Source: Bigelowiella natans CCMP2755
Lineage: Eukaryota > Cercozoa > Chlorarachniophyceae
Length of the DNA stretch: 51,197 nt
Reading direction: 5' to 3'
Assembly: GCA_000320545.1 (NCBI GenBank)
Contig: ADNK01000104.1
Location: 27,501 to 78,697, forward strand
The position numbers and the translations under genes are program-made. Below the pieces are notes generated by a model that searched no databases, was not told the DNA's origin, and saw only the letters and a list, made by a program, of their open reading frames with translations. Shown in pieces: positions 1 through 12,244 of this stretch. The stretch's first letter is position 1, and every line of letters starts with the position of its first letter.

Positions 1-988
1 ATTATCATCTATACCCGTCTCCCCTCGTCCCTTCCCCCCAAATACAAGTGACCTGGCGCGAGGCACCAGATGCCATTAAAAGGTGGAGAACGAAAACTAA
101 AATCGAGGAAGTCCCTCCTCTCTCTCCCCCCGTTGTCCACATTCCCGCAGCGAATCGCTCCGGCCGGGACGGGACGCGGAAGGGTGGCCGACGGTAGTGA
201 AAACGGCCCTGATTTTGGTCCAGTAGCATTGACATGGAATGTCGCAGGGTCAATATCATCGACGACGAGCTTCCGATACCGAGAAATATCTGGAAAAGTT
301 GATCCCAAGAACGGTCTTGACACAACATAAATTATAACACGCCGCGTTGATCTTTTTTTTTTCCATTTTCCCATGTATTAATGTTGTCGTCGGTGATCTG
401 TCGCAGGGCAGAATTCTTAGGTGTTTTCCTCGATCATCCCTCGTCCCGACGGTCCACCCGGGAATGGGCCCCGGTGTCATGCGTCCATGAATGGGATAGG
501 GACCCGGCTAGCTCTCGTGGCCACGACGCTCTCGGTCACCGCACAAAACCAATAGAACGATTATGTCAGAAAGCATGCACAGAAGGGGAAGAAATCTTAC
601 AATTTTTGTGAACAATCATGCGTAGGTCTGCAACCTCGCCATTGCAGCATCAGCTGGTGGGGAGTCCTGTAGGCTTCAGCGAGCCTCCTTTGAGAAGATG
701 GGCTCAACGCTGGCCTTCACGCTGGATCTAAGGGGCGGAGCAGGCCAAACGCGAGTACTGCGTCGTCGGAAGAAGGGATGGCGGAGACGCGGCATCCTCC
801 AGAAGAAACACAAAGTAGTTCGCAAAGGACATACGCAACACACACACACACACACATTGCATCAAGCACGCACATAACATATATAATGCTGCCAAAAAAT
901 CAAAAAAACCAAAATTCGTCACTTAGCATGAATAAATATGACGAATAATGTTTCATTCGATCAACCCATTTTTATATTCTTCCACTAG
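1..988. other. No secure gene
   Basis: Open frames of 60-120 codons occur on both strands (for example 70-330 on + and 9-374 on -), but they overlap each other, match no family I recognise, and could not be linked by consistent splice phases. A short CA repeat sits at about 838-857. The start of the window may cut through a gene whose exons I cannot identify. Confidence 0.5.
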
Positions 989-1480
989 GGAGCGAGTAAA
1001 CTCACAAGGTCACAGAGAGATCGACGCGAAATGCTAAAAGCAAGGTTTGCACTTTCGATACCTATCCTTGAATTGCTGACAACCGAATCATACAATAGGG
1101 CAAAACTAGCACAGAATAAAGCGAGTAGGAAAGGTATTCCAGAGGATGGTGACTCTTTTGACCAAGACTCTAGCGATAGTGAGAATTCAGATCCTTTTGG
1201 AAGACACCATGATGATTCGCAGAAGCAAACGGACCAAGACCAGCGAAATGAGAAAGAAAACGATCTTGAAGAAGAAGAAAAAGAAGAAGAAGGAAAAGAA
1301 GAAGAAGAAAAAAGGAATGCAGCGACGCCTATAAATAGTAAAACGGTACTTAAAAGGAGCAAGGAGATGATAAGAGCTAAACGCGTTGGAATCCGGCCCG
1401 CACTTAGCCTTACTACTCGGTACAATTTTGATGTGTATGTATGTGTGAGCAGACGCGTGTTGCATGTGTGTGCGTATTGA
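989..1480 (+). CDS. Lys/Glu-rich open frame, possible 3' exon of an unknown gene
   Basis: The frame is open from just after a possible acceptor (ending CTAG at 985-988) to a stop at 1478-1480; its first ATG is at 1031. The first ~50 residues are mixed in composition, followed by an acidic Ser/Asp/Gln stretch (about 1160-1250), a GAA-repeat-encoded Glu/Lys run (about 1268-1315) and a short basic tail. Low-complexity charged stretches like this are common in nuclear proteins but also arise by chance from GAA microsatellites. No domain is recognised. The last ~20 codons, rich in Val/Cys from GT repeats, are probably not coding. Confidence 0.3.
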   Translation, partial: GASKLTRSQRDRREMLKARFALSIPILELLTTESYNRAKLAQNKASRKGIPEDGDSFDQDSSDSENSDPFGRHHDDSQKQTDQDQRNEKENDLEEEEKEEEGKEEEEKRNAATPINSKTVLKRSKEMIRAKRVGIRPALSLTTRYNFDVYVCVSRRVLHVCAY

Positions 1481-3298
<1,818 letters not shown>

Positions 3299-6200
3299 AT
3301 GGATATCCGCAATTTTTTCTCCCTGTCGGGTGGCTCGAAGAAGAAGAAGAAGAAGACAAAGACTGTGAAAAAGTCTTCTGGTGATGATGTGACGGAGAAC
3401 GAGTCCCCAAAGAATGCTACCCCTAAGTCGGCGAGGAAAGCTTCCTCGCAGAAGAAAAAGAAGTAACTTTCTGAATTTTGCGCTTGACACCTTTCATTGA
3501 TCACCTAATGTTCAAATAGGCGTAAATCTGAAGGAAGTAGTACTCAAACCAGCCGTAAGAAGCGCAAATCAAAAATAGTAGTCTCCGACAGTGACAGCGA
3601 AGACGACATCGATGACGACATCGATGATCCTATTGATGACACTGTCGATGATGATGAGGACTTTGTGACACCAGTATCAAAGAAAAAAGTAGTCAAATCT
3701 CCAGGGAAGAAAAGAACTGCAAAGAAGAAAGCATCGAAGAAGACTCCGCAAAAGTCGCCTAAGAAGACACCCAAAAAGGCAAAAAAGACCAAAAAGCCAA
3801 AAGGTGCTCCTCTATTTTCCTTAAACGAGTGAAACTAACATACCGTATTATCTATTCTTTTGTTCAGAGGAGATAAAAGAGATCTCGCCAGAAGACTTTT
3901 TCAACAGTGGTAGCAGCAGTAGCAAGAAAAAGGTCAAGAAATCTGAAGATACTAGTTCGAACGACGAGGATATTAATCTGGCCAAGGCTTTGTCTCTTTC
4001 CGAGTCAGAATCTCGGGAAGAAGCTTCGAAACCAAGTACATCACATTACTTTGAACAGACAGAAGGCAACACTGGTAAGAAGGAGAAGAAAAAAAAGGCG
4101 AAACGACGAGATACCACCAAAAAATTTAACTGGCAGTGGAAGTCCGATTTGAATGCGAAAAGCACGAAAGGCTGGACAGATTACTCTGAGGACGATAACA
4201 AATTCCTGCAAGAAAATTGGGAGAGTGGAGAAGAAGTCGTTGAGCTTCCCAATGGCTACTCTGTGAATTTGGAGCAGATGATACAGTTCAAGACTAAAGA
4301 CCCTCACAGACAAAGACCTATCCAGAAAGTAGTGAAGCCTCCATCATCGCGAAAGGGGGCAAAGACAACGAAGAGCGATGACAACGGTGATAACAAGGAG
4401 AAAAGAGATCTAAAACTGGAGAAACAAGCTAGTGTAAAGAAAGAGGATGAGAAGAAACAGAAAGTCAAAGTTGAGAAGGCTGATATGCCCAAGAAAGCGA
4501 CTCCCCCACCCCCCTTGACTAAGCAGGCTTCTGAGCCTCTTCTGGTACGTTGTAAGAAAACGTTTTAAACAATGAACATATGCGTTTTGCTCTATGTTTG
4601 GGGAATATTTGCATTGTAGCTCAACAAGTGTACATCATCACGTCCCTATCTTTCAGACAACTGGCACCGCATCGTCGAACTCCGCGGCTGGGACGAAGAG
4701 AAAGTGGTCAGATTCATTACGTATTTCCTTACCCGAGAGTGTAGCAATCGAATATGGATTGCTTTGTCTCAATCGAGTCCTTACAATCACATTACCATGC
4801 AGGTATCCCGGGATGCAGAGGGGAGCGCCTCCAAAGGCTGGACAGAAGGAGATTCCCGAAGGAAAACCAAACTGCCTCCAAGGCCTCACCTTTGTAAGCC
4901 CCCTTTTCGACTTTTGCAGTGACTCTTAAGCAATATACTTAATCAAGTAATGTTGCAGCCATTATGGTTGAGGAGATACCTACACTAACATTTTTTCATT
5001 TGACCATAAGCGTTGGCCTTTCGACCGAAATGAATCTTTGTCATGTATATTTTTCTGGATCGTAGGGTGAACTTCCAAATGTTTTTTAGGTAATCACTGG
5101 AACTTTAGATTCGCTAGAGAGGGACGAGGCCGGCGATTTGATCAAACAATATGGAGGGTATGTGAGCCTATTCGCCTTCATTTTTTGATTCCCCTTTTAA
5201 AAAATGGGTACATTTCAATTGAGGCAGCAACCTGTAGTTACGATTTTCCTCCCCCCCCCTTCCATGGCGAAGGCGTGTGACAGGGGGTGTGAGTGGAAAG
5301 ACTTCGTATCTCATCGCCGGAGCGGAAGCAGGAGCAACTAAGATGAAGAAGGCTGAGCAAAAAGGTCGGAGAATGAGTAACCTCGCGACTACCTATTTGC
5401 TTTATACGGCCTCTTGCAAAGTAAAAGCATCGGCGATGCTTCTTCAGCGCTGATATCTTTGTTGCAAGAGCAAAAAATGTCGCTGTTTTCGGCACTGTTA
5501 TGAAAACATTGGTACTGTTGACTTGTTTTGATTTCCTGTGTTCCTTTCTTTGCTTTGTGGTCATCTTGTCTCTGCTGTCTGAACACTGGCTAGGCGTGAA
5601 AGTCGTAGACGAAGACTTTCTTCTGAACTTGATCAGATCCAGGGAATCCCAGGCGGCACCAACTCCCAAGCCCAACAAGAAGCGCAAAACATCCAGTGAG
5701 CGCCATTTTCAATCAACTATCCCCGAACAAAATATTGTGCGATGATCGTGTTGAGGCAGTGAAGGAAAACACAAAGGGCCCATCTCTAAATCCACCCCCT
5801 TCCCCATCTGATAGGTTCCGTTAAGTCAGGAAAGCAGGAGGCGACGTCCGCATCGACTGCTTCCACGGGTGAAAGCGGAGCGATGCTCTGGGTTGATAAG
5901 CATAAACCTAAGGGCCCGAGGGACCTCATTGGAAACAACTCCAACATCAAGAAACTCACCACATTCCTCAACGACTGGAGGACGGCAATGCAGAGAAAGA
6001 ACACGAGCGGTATCAAGAAGAAGGCCGTCCTCCTCGCTGGGAATGCGGGCCTGGGCAAGTCTTCCGCCGCCGAGGTTGTCTGCCGGTCGCTAGGGTTCAA
6101 CAAGATAGAGTCTAACGCCAGCGACGTGCGCAACAAGGCCCACCTCGAGCAAAAGATCGTCGCAATCGCGCGCAACCGCGGAATCATGGAGTTCATGGGG

Positions 6201-6672
6201 GGCGCGAAGAAGAAAGGGGCTGGCGGGCCCACCTGCCTTGTGATGGACGAGGTGGACGGCATGTCCGGTAATTCAGACCGGGGAGGAATGCAGCTCCTCA
6301 TCAAGATCATTAAGAGTACGCAGGTTCCGATCATCTGCATCTGCAACGACTCCAACTCGCAGAAGATGCGCAGCCTCAAGAACTACTGCGAGGTACTCAA
6401 ATTCCGACGGCCCACCGCCGCCCAGATCGCGCCGCGCATCATGAGGGTTCTGGAAGCGGAAGGTATGAGGGTGGAGAGGAATGCGCTGGAGCAAGTGGTC
6501 GATGCTACGAGGGGTGACATCCGCCAGATACTCAACCTCATGCAGATGTGGAAGAAGAAGAAGGACAACCTAAAGTACACTTGACAGCATCCTCCTATTT
6601 TTTTTTAATTGATTTCCCTGAATGCTGAGAGTCGGGCAGTTGCCGTTTAGTGGACATAGAAACACACGAACA

Positions 6673-6725
<53 letters not shown>

Positions 6726-7774
6726 CCTTCGCCCTAACCCTTGATGTGGATCAATACTGAACTCTTCTATGCTATCCACCCTGCCCTGCTCATCTACCTT
6801 GCAGCTACTCCGACGCCAAATTCAAGATGGGAAAGAACAGTGGCAAGGACTTCGACCTAGGACCCTTTGATGTTATCGGGAAGGTCTTCACCCCCGACTT
6901 CAAGAAGGGCTTCGTGATTCGAAAGTCCGAGCCCTACTTCGTGGATTTCTCGCTGATGCCGCTCATGGTGGAGGAGAACTACCTCGGGGTGCGGCGGTTC
7001 GCAAACTCCCCTCTCGCCGACAAATCAAAGCGCGCGGACGTGCAGGAGCTTGAGGCGTTAGCGATGGCTGCGACCTCGTTCAGCGATGCCGACTTGTGCG
7101 ACACGCAGCTACGCCGCAACCAGGACTACTCCCTCATGCCGTACCACGCGGCCTTCACGTGCGTCATCCCCGGGTCCTACCTCGCGGGGGGGCTCGGCCG
7201 GCCAGCCTTCCCGTCCTGGCTAGGAAAATTCAGCAGCCGGAACAAGAACAAGCGGTTCTTCGACCTGCTCAAGGCCAACATGAGCGTGGACTCGACCTCC
7301 AGCGCCACCGACCTCGCCCTCTACCAAATACCGCATCTCCGCCGCCAGATGCTGAAGCCGATGATAGACGAGGGGCTCGATGGTGTGGACACCGTGATCA
7401 AGACCTTGGACGAATATAGCCTCGACCGAAACGACTGGGAGATGATCTCCGAGCTCGGCACACGATTCGGGAACCCGCTGAGTCTGAAGCAGATCCCTGG
7501 GAAGATCAAGGCTGCTTTCACCCGCACTTACAACCAGAAATCCCACATGCTCAAGGTCGCGAGGCAGGATCTGAAGGCCGTCCGTCGCAAGGCCAAGGCA
7601 GAAGCCAAGCGTGAGGCGGTTGGAGGAGACGGGGAGGATGACGTTGACGACGAGGACGAGATGCCCAGCAGCAGCAGTAGTAGTAAAGGGAAAACCAAGG
7701 GGAAAGCCAAGAAGAGGACGGCGCCGAAGAAGAAGGGAGGCGCGAAGAAGAAGGGGGGAAAGAAGAAAAAGTAA
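3299..7774 (+). CDS. RFC1: Replication factor C large subunit with inserted WWE domain
   Basis: Large clamp-loader subunit; with four small RFC subunits it loads PCNA onto primer-template DNA in the nucleus. Inferred exons: 3299-3462, 3520-3803, 3868-4544, 4657-4706, 4803-4893, 5090-5157, 5273-5364, 5594-5695, 5815-6574, 6805-7774; all phases agree, giving about 1085 aa (human about 1148). The start encodes MDIRNFF, matching the family's conserved N-terminal PCNA-binding start. Then come Lys/Asp/Ser-rich linkers, a WWE domain (aa ~236-303), a BRCT domain (aa ~400-490), the AAA+ core with Walker A GNAGLGKSS (aa ~585) and Walker B MDEVDG (aa ~651), the RFC1 C-terminal domain (from GPFDV, aa ~780) and a Lys-rich tail. 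The exon 4 and exon 7 donors are GTC-type; exon 4 could instead be read through to 4802. The WWE domain is not in RFC1 as I know it. Confidence 0.95.
4122..4330 (+). other. WWE domain inside RFC1 exon 3
   Basis: About 68 residues, aa ~236-303 of RFC1. They carry the pattern FNWQWKSD, then a GW-x-x-YS motif, then an LPNGYSVNL strand, then MIQF and a RQRPI end. This is the order of the WWE fold, which in PARPs and in ubiquitin ligases such as RNF146 and Deltex binds ADP-ribose or iso-ADP-ribose. The fold lies wholly within one exon, between the N-terminal linkers and the BRCT domain. Confidence 0.85.
6666..6723. repeat. (CA)n(GA)n microsatellite in RFC1 intron 9
   Basis: About 12 CA units followed by ~17 GA units, inside the only intron (6575-6804) separating the AAA+ core from the C-terminal domain. 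Confidence 0.95.
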
Positions 7775-8167
7775 TTTAGTGATGATTGAGGCAATTAGGA
7801 CCGCAACCTATAGATTGAATGCGCGCGCTGGAATTGTATGCATTGCGGGATCATAGTTATTAAATTGAAGACAAGAACTATTCGAGAAATGATGATGCTT
7901 ATCGCCGACTATGCATTAGCTAGTTAGCAGCAAATACAAAAAACAATGTAGCTAGGTAGCTGCATGCGCAATGCCGCCTAGCTAGCTAGCATGATCGTAA
8001 CATCGAACTCTGCCCGCCACGTTTTTCAAGCAATGTGTGCCATGCGCTCATGCTACACATGCTAGCATGTGCACGGCATCAACATGCGGGCATGCTGGCA
8101 TGCGGCATGCGGTCACAGCAGACGTCATGACCCCATGCACATCCATTGCAGCAGACCACCACACCAT
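7775..8167. repeat. CATGC/GCTAGC-rich palindromic intergenic DNA
   Basis: After the RFC1 stop the sequence turns into short palindromes: repeated TAGCTAG words at about 7917-7992, CATGCTAGCATG near 8062, and GGCATGC-type words to about 8115. The same vocabulary recurs at 12.8, 19.6-19.8, 28.4, 34.6 and 39.1 kb. No gene is seen. Confidence 0.6.
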
Positions 8168-8291
8168 ACCCCACATTTCATTTCCCATCTGCCGTCAGTA
8201 GGGGAACGACACAAAATTTTCATTTCAAAAATTCACCTGCTACTGACGACCTACTGCTGAACTAAATTGCTAGAATGACATGGCAAAATCG
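8168..8291 (+). repeat. Left arm of ~125-bp inverted repeat
   Basis: Reads CCCCACATTTCATTTCCC at its outer end and GAATGACATGGCAAAA at its inner end. The reverse complement of 12120-12244 follows the same order, including the shared block GACGACCT-CTGCTGAAC. A second partial copy follows at about 8317-8372. It carries the AATGCGCAACATGAAA block present in the right arm, so the left arm is partly duplicated. Confidence 0.75.
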
Positions 8292-8566
8292 CACGAGCAT
8301 GACATGTCAAGTGCCCCACATTTGATTTCCCATCAGCAATCAGTAGCAAAATGTGCAAAAATGCGCAACATGAAAGCTTTGCCTACCATGTGTTTTGTGA
8401 TAACAATCTTTGTTAAAAATGACATAGCAAAATCCACAGCAGAGCATCACGCCATCGCTACATCTAAATTCTAGCCACAGTAGTGTGCGCCTCACTCATC
8501 GCTATGATCGCTTCAACCTTCCGGATTTCTCTAGATTCATTTTCTAAGTGCTTCCTGTAATTTACC

Positions 8567-10823
8567 CTAAAATCTTACTGGATCGAGTTTTACGACTACG
8601 AACCTCAAGTGCTTGTGCCAGGTTTTCTTCCACGCTTCCTGGTCAGATTTTGACACGTCTTTGTAAACGAAATTCACACGGAATGTATGATAATGCTTCT
8701 CCAAAGTGTAGTAGTAAATCGTGACAACTTTCGTATCCACAAGAACCTCGTCTTTGTGTTTGACTTTAAAGTCGTGAACATTTCCTTTAGCCATCTGATG
8801 CAGCACCTCAGCACTTGAAGCACCATCTATGTTTGTGTAGTTCGGAGGGCAAATGACCAGCGTGCTCGAATCCTTCAATTCGCGGATTTCCTCCAAGCAC
8901 TTATTCTTTTCTTCCTTACTATTTTCGCGATGGTGAATCACTCGTTTGTGTCGACTAAATGAGACAGTGGTAGTCTTGCCTTTCAATTCTTCTGGTAAAT
9001 GTGAGCCGACATGTCGGCCTTCAAAATTTCCCCCATTCTTTATGAGGTGAAACCACCTTCTTTCTGCCTCTAAACCAGACATACTTTCACTCTGCTTAGA
9101 CTGTTCCTCGGCAAGCGCCCCTACCACTCTGGATTCTACATAAGGGCTCAGGAAATCCAGGACAAAATCCGAACTAGTGTGCGAACCGTCTTCAAGAATG
9201 GGGCGGATGCAGAACACGGAACTTGGTAAAGCGACATCCCTAGGTTGTATCATCTCCACGTTTTCGCCAATCTTGCCCTGAAACATTCGCAACATGTGGT
9301 CTTGGGAGTCTTGAAACTTCTTGAACTTTTGCTCGTCCACAATGTGCCGCAACATCCCCCCGGCTATCTCGGATCGGCTTTTTAAGTCCTCGACAGTACA
9401 GTTTCCATCCGCCCCGCCACTCTCATTGTTTCCCGCAGAAATATCGTTGAATTCATCTTCTTGGATGACATCCGCATACAAGGTGAGATCCCGCTTCTTC
9501 GTTCCGGCCTTAAGGAGTTTCTCGACTTGCTTCCACTCCTTATTGGGCGAGCTTGCCACTACCACAAAGGCTTTTGTGATGTTGACATTTAGGTGCCCGA
9601 ATCCGTTCTCGGGATCGACGACAAGGTGTGTCGAAGTAGAGTCAAAGCTTTTCCATTCTTCACTGTGGAATGTTAAGGGGGTAACTACAGATGTTGAACA
9701 CTTGACTGTACCGTTCTCGACGTAGATGCAGTAAAGGATACCCTCTGGCACGGAATAGAACGCAACCTTCTCGTCATTTTTAAGCGCCACCTTGATGTAC
9801 ATTAGCAAAAAGGCCACATTCTTGGCTATACCACTTTGCCCAGAGAGTATACAGCAATCAATGCTCGACTTTCCCTCACGGTGAAGTTGATAACATTCTC
9901 GAAATCTGCGTACTGCTTCTGAAAATGCCTTGCGGTAGAAAAGAGTAACAGGGTGCTTGGACCCCCGAATCCAACTAGCACGATGCCCAGGTACGAGGAT
10001 GTTCTTCGTTATGCGCACCAGCTGCATTGCAGTCCCTTTTGTGAACGGAGTGTCTCTCAAAGCTTGGAAAAATTCTTCGGCATCCGTGTCAATCTTGAAT
10101 CGTTTGCCTGTGTATCCACGTAAAGCGGGACTATCAAACGATACTTAGAGAGGATGAGTCTAGTCACCTTTTGTTTTGCTTCCTCGTTCGTAATCCGATA
10201 TGCTTTTGCGCTTCTCCCCTGAAATCAAATCACAATAAAATTAGAACAATAGATTATTTGCACAGAGACATTGGGCATCACCCCCCCCTCCGCTTTCCTC
10301 AATTTCCATGGCTGAACACACACGCAAAAATATCTCAGCACAACGATTGTTCCTCAGATGTTGACAAAATTCATAACCTTGGGTTGCCTTCTCATATTTC
10401 TTTGTTATTTCCTCCAGCTTTGCCTTCTCCGCCTGGATTTCCTCGTCCAATTTGTCAATAGCACCCTTGAGCGCCTCTTCTTTCTCCTTATTCTTCTCCT
10501 TTGCCCAAGCGATGCTCAAAGCTTTTCTTTCTTCCCTCAGTTCCAAGATTTCCTTCTTTGTAAGTTGGATCTGAATTCCCCATACCTCAGAACGCTGAGA
10601 ACACATCAAAGCTGCTTAAGCTCCCGAACGCAAGCCTCGTAGGATAAGTACCTGTACTTTCGAACTTCTCCCTTCATTTTCATCATCGTATTGCTTCAAT
10701 TGTAGATTAACTTGTGTGGATTGCAATCTTATTCGAAATAATCAACAGACCTACCCAGCATTTGGTGAATACACTCCTCAGGACATTGAATTTGAAGATG
10801 CTTTGAGGATCAATGGGTGAAAC
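8567..10823 (-). CDS. Crinkler/RHS-like protein: coiled coil, degenerate P-loop, nuclease-like C-terminus
   Basis: Inferred exons on the minus strand: 10755-10823, 10652-10693, 10282-10570, 10168-10218, 8567-10107; phases agree (~663 aa) but the 5' end and start codon are unresolved. Exon 3 encodes a Lys/Glu coiled coil. The large exon has a P-loop-like SGQSGIAKN (nt ~9840-9865), an SSPN-x-x-W motif typical of CR/RHS NTPases (nt ~9540-9560), and a C-terminal PPNYTNIDGA followed by LHQMAKG (nt ~8795-8850). The last resembles the PxNxxxxD / QM motif of the restriction-endonuclease-like domain in Crinkler/RHS effectors. The P-loop has lost its third Gly and its Ser/Thr (Ala and Asn instead), so ATP binding is doubtful. 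In such families the NTPase and nuclease-like parts act together in host-cell or intragenomic conflict; the role here is unknown. It lies inside inverted repeats. Confidence 0.55.
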
Positions 10824-10930
10824 CTGGGTACGAAAACACCATCACTGGACTGGAGCTTTGAGGCATCGTGTGTCTGGGAAAATGATAAATGATATTAATG
10901 TCTTTGCCATATCGGCCACACGTGTCAGTT

Positions 10931-11074
10931 CTTCACCGGAGACTCTCCATGCGGGCATTCCGGGATATATAAATGGGAGTCCCTAATATCTTCGGACACT
11001 AACCGACACTAAGGGGCACTAATGGACAATAATGCTCTCTCCGGGGATTCGCAGCTGGGAGAGTCTCCGTGAAG
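10931..11074. repeat. Miniature inverted-repeat unit with CACTAA tandem core
   Basis: The left end CTTCACCGGAGACTCTCC (10931-10948) and the right end GGAGAGTCTCCGTGAAG (11058-11074) are inverted copies differing by one inserted base. Between them are four ~10-bp tandem units containing CACTAA or CAATAA (about 10999-11031). The right end runs into a 14-bp perfect palindrome, GTGAAGATCTTCAC. It is MITE-like in size and structure; no target-site duplication is evident. Confidence 0.6.
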
Positions 11075-11094
11075 ATCTTCACAGACGAGACTCA

Positions 11095-11334
11095 TTAGAG
11101 TCGATGAAGAAGCGGGAGGACCTTCCTCGGATGGGGTAGATTATTATCAATTCTATCCACAGAAACATTATCAGCAGTAAACTTACATTTACACAGGGGA
11201 CAAAAAGGATATTTACCAGCAATTCTACTTACCCATTTATCATCAATATATTCTTCATCTTTCCAAGTTCTACCAGCTCTTTTATCTTGGGATTTATATG
11301 AAGATACTTTCATTCGTAGTTTTTGAGTAATCAT
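11095..11334 (-). pseudogene. HNH/endonuclease-VII-like zinc module, decayed end
   Basis: The frame shows FCPLCKCKF followed by VSVDRIDNNLPH. This is the CxxC / DRIDN-x-x-H arrangement of HNH or recombination-endonuclease-VII-like modules found next to helicases in large DNA viruses and mobile elements. The expected second Cys pair after the His is absent; the frame instead ends in an unrelated short tail. It overlaps the end of the upstream helicase frame in a different frame, consistent with a lost fused domain. Decayed copy most likely. Confidence 0.5.
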
Positions 11335-11986
11335 AGCATTCTTTATAGCTGTGCTGATATATTTGTATCTGTGAAAGGTCAGTTGAACGAGTTATAGCAG
11401 TCCAGAGCCACTTGCGATTAATTCTACAGGTGTTAGCATCGAATACGGTGATAGGGCCATCTACTGATAATCCTTGAAAACTATGACAGGTAGAGGCATA
11501 TGATAATCTAAAATGCTTACTAATTAATTCTATAGGAATTCTTATTTCTTCCATATCACATACATCTTGTATTACAAAATCTTTTTTGTTTACTTTGATA
11601 ATTTCATAAGTGTAGTTCACATATAGTTTTGGTTTCTTCTTATACTTTTTACATACAATCTCCATACCAGCATAGTAGCAAATACCATCTACACAAACTT
11701 TTTTTCTCGGTTACTTTTGTAGGCCGTGTATATGCTTACCTACTGAACGGGATCTAAAGTTGTAGAAGGTAATATTGTTAAGTGTCTTTACTTTATCCAT
11801 ACTTTTCACAACTTTAAAATATTTTTTTAATACATCAAATGGTTTAGTTTTTACATCAAACATTTCTTGTTTTAATTGTGCGAGAGCATTTCTTTCCTCA
11901 TCTGTTTTTACTCTTTCACATATTTTAAGAGTGATTTGGTTAGGAAACACAGCATTCATCGCTTCAGTTGTTCTGACATCAAGGTC
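11294..11986 (-). pseudogene. C-terminal part of a superfamily-1 helicase (virus/mobile-element type), broken
   Basis: The minus-strand frame runs from about 11986, is interrupted by an in-frame TAA at about 11711, and continues to 11294. The distal part has TCHSFQGLS and WLWTAITRSTDL, matching the last conserved motifs (V-VI region) of Pif1/RecD-like SF1 helicases of large DNA viruses and replicative transposons. Motif I (Walker A) and motif II are missing: the sequence beyond 11986 has stops and no similarity I can see. The base composition is AT-richer than the neighbouring genes, suggesting foreign origin. I read this as a truncated, inactive fragment. Confidence 0.6.
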
Positions 11987-12119
11987 TTTGATGTGTTATT
12001 AAACAGATATTTGTTTTTGTTTTCAAATGAGGGCTAAGTGTGGATGGACCTGTGACTGCTGTTTGACACAAACAGGTTGTTTTCATAAAAGACATGTGAT
12101 GTGCCCATCTAGCTAGCTG

Positions 12120-12244
12120 TGTTTTCACCATGTCGTCATTCTGGCAATTTGGTTCAGCAGCAGGTCGTCAGTAGGCAAATTTTCATGTTGCGCATTTTCG
12201 CATTTTTGGCGCGTGCCGATGGCAGGGAAATGAAATGTGCGGGG
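12120..12244 (-). repeat. Right arm of ~125-bp inverted repeat
   Basis: Reverse-complement partner of 8168-8291. The outer end reads CCCCGCACATTTCATTTCCC on the minus strand, with the shared inner block around GACGACCTGCTGCTGAAC. The arms are diverged but collinear; they bracket about 3.8 kb. Confidence 0.75.

Noticed and set aside
9321-9725. 134-codon open frame on +
   Set aside because: Antisense shadow of the Crinkler/RHS-like large exon.
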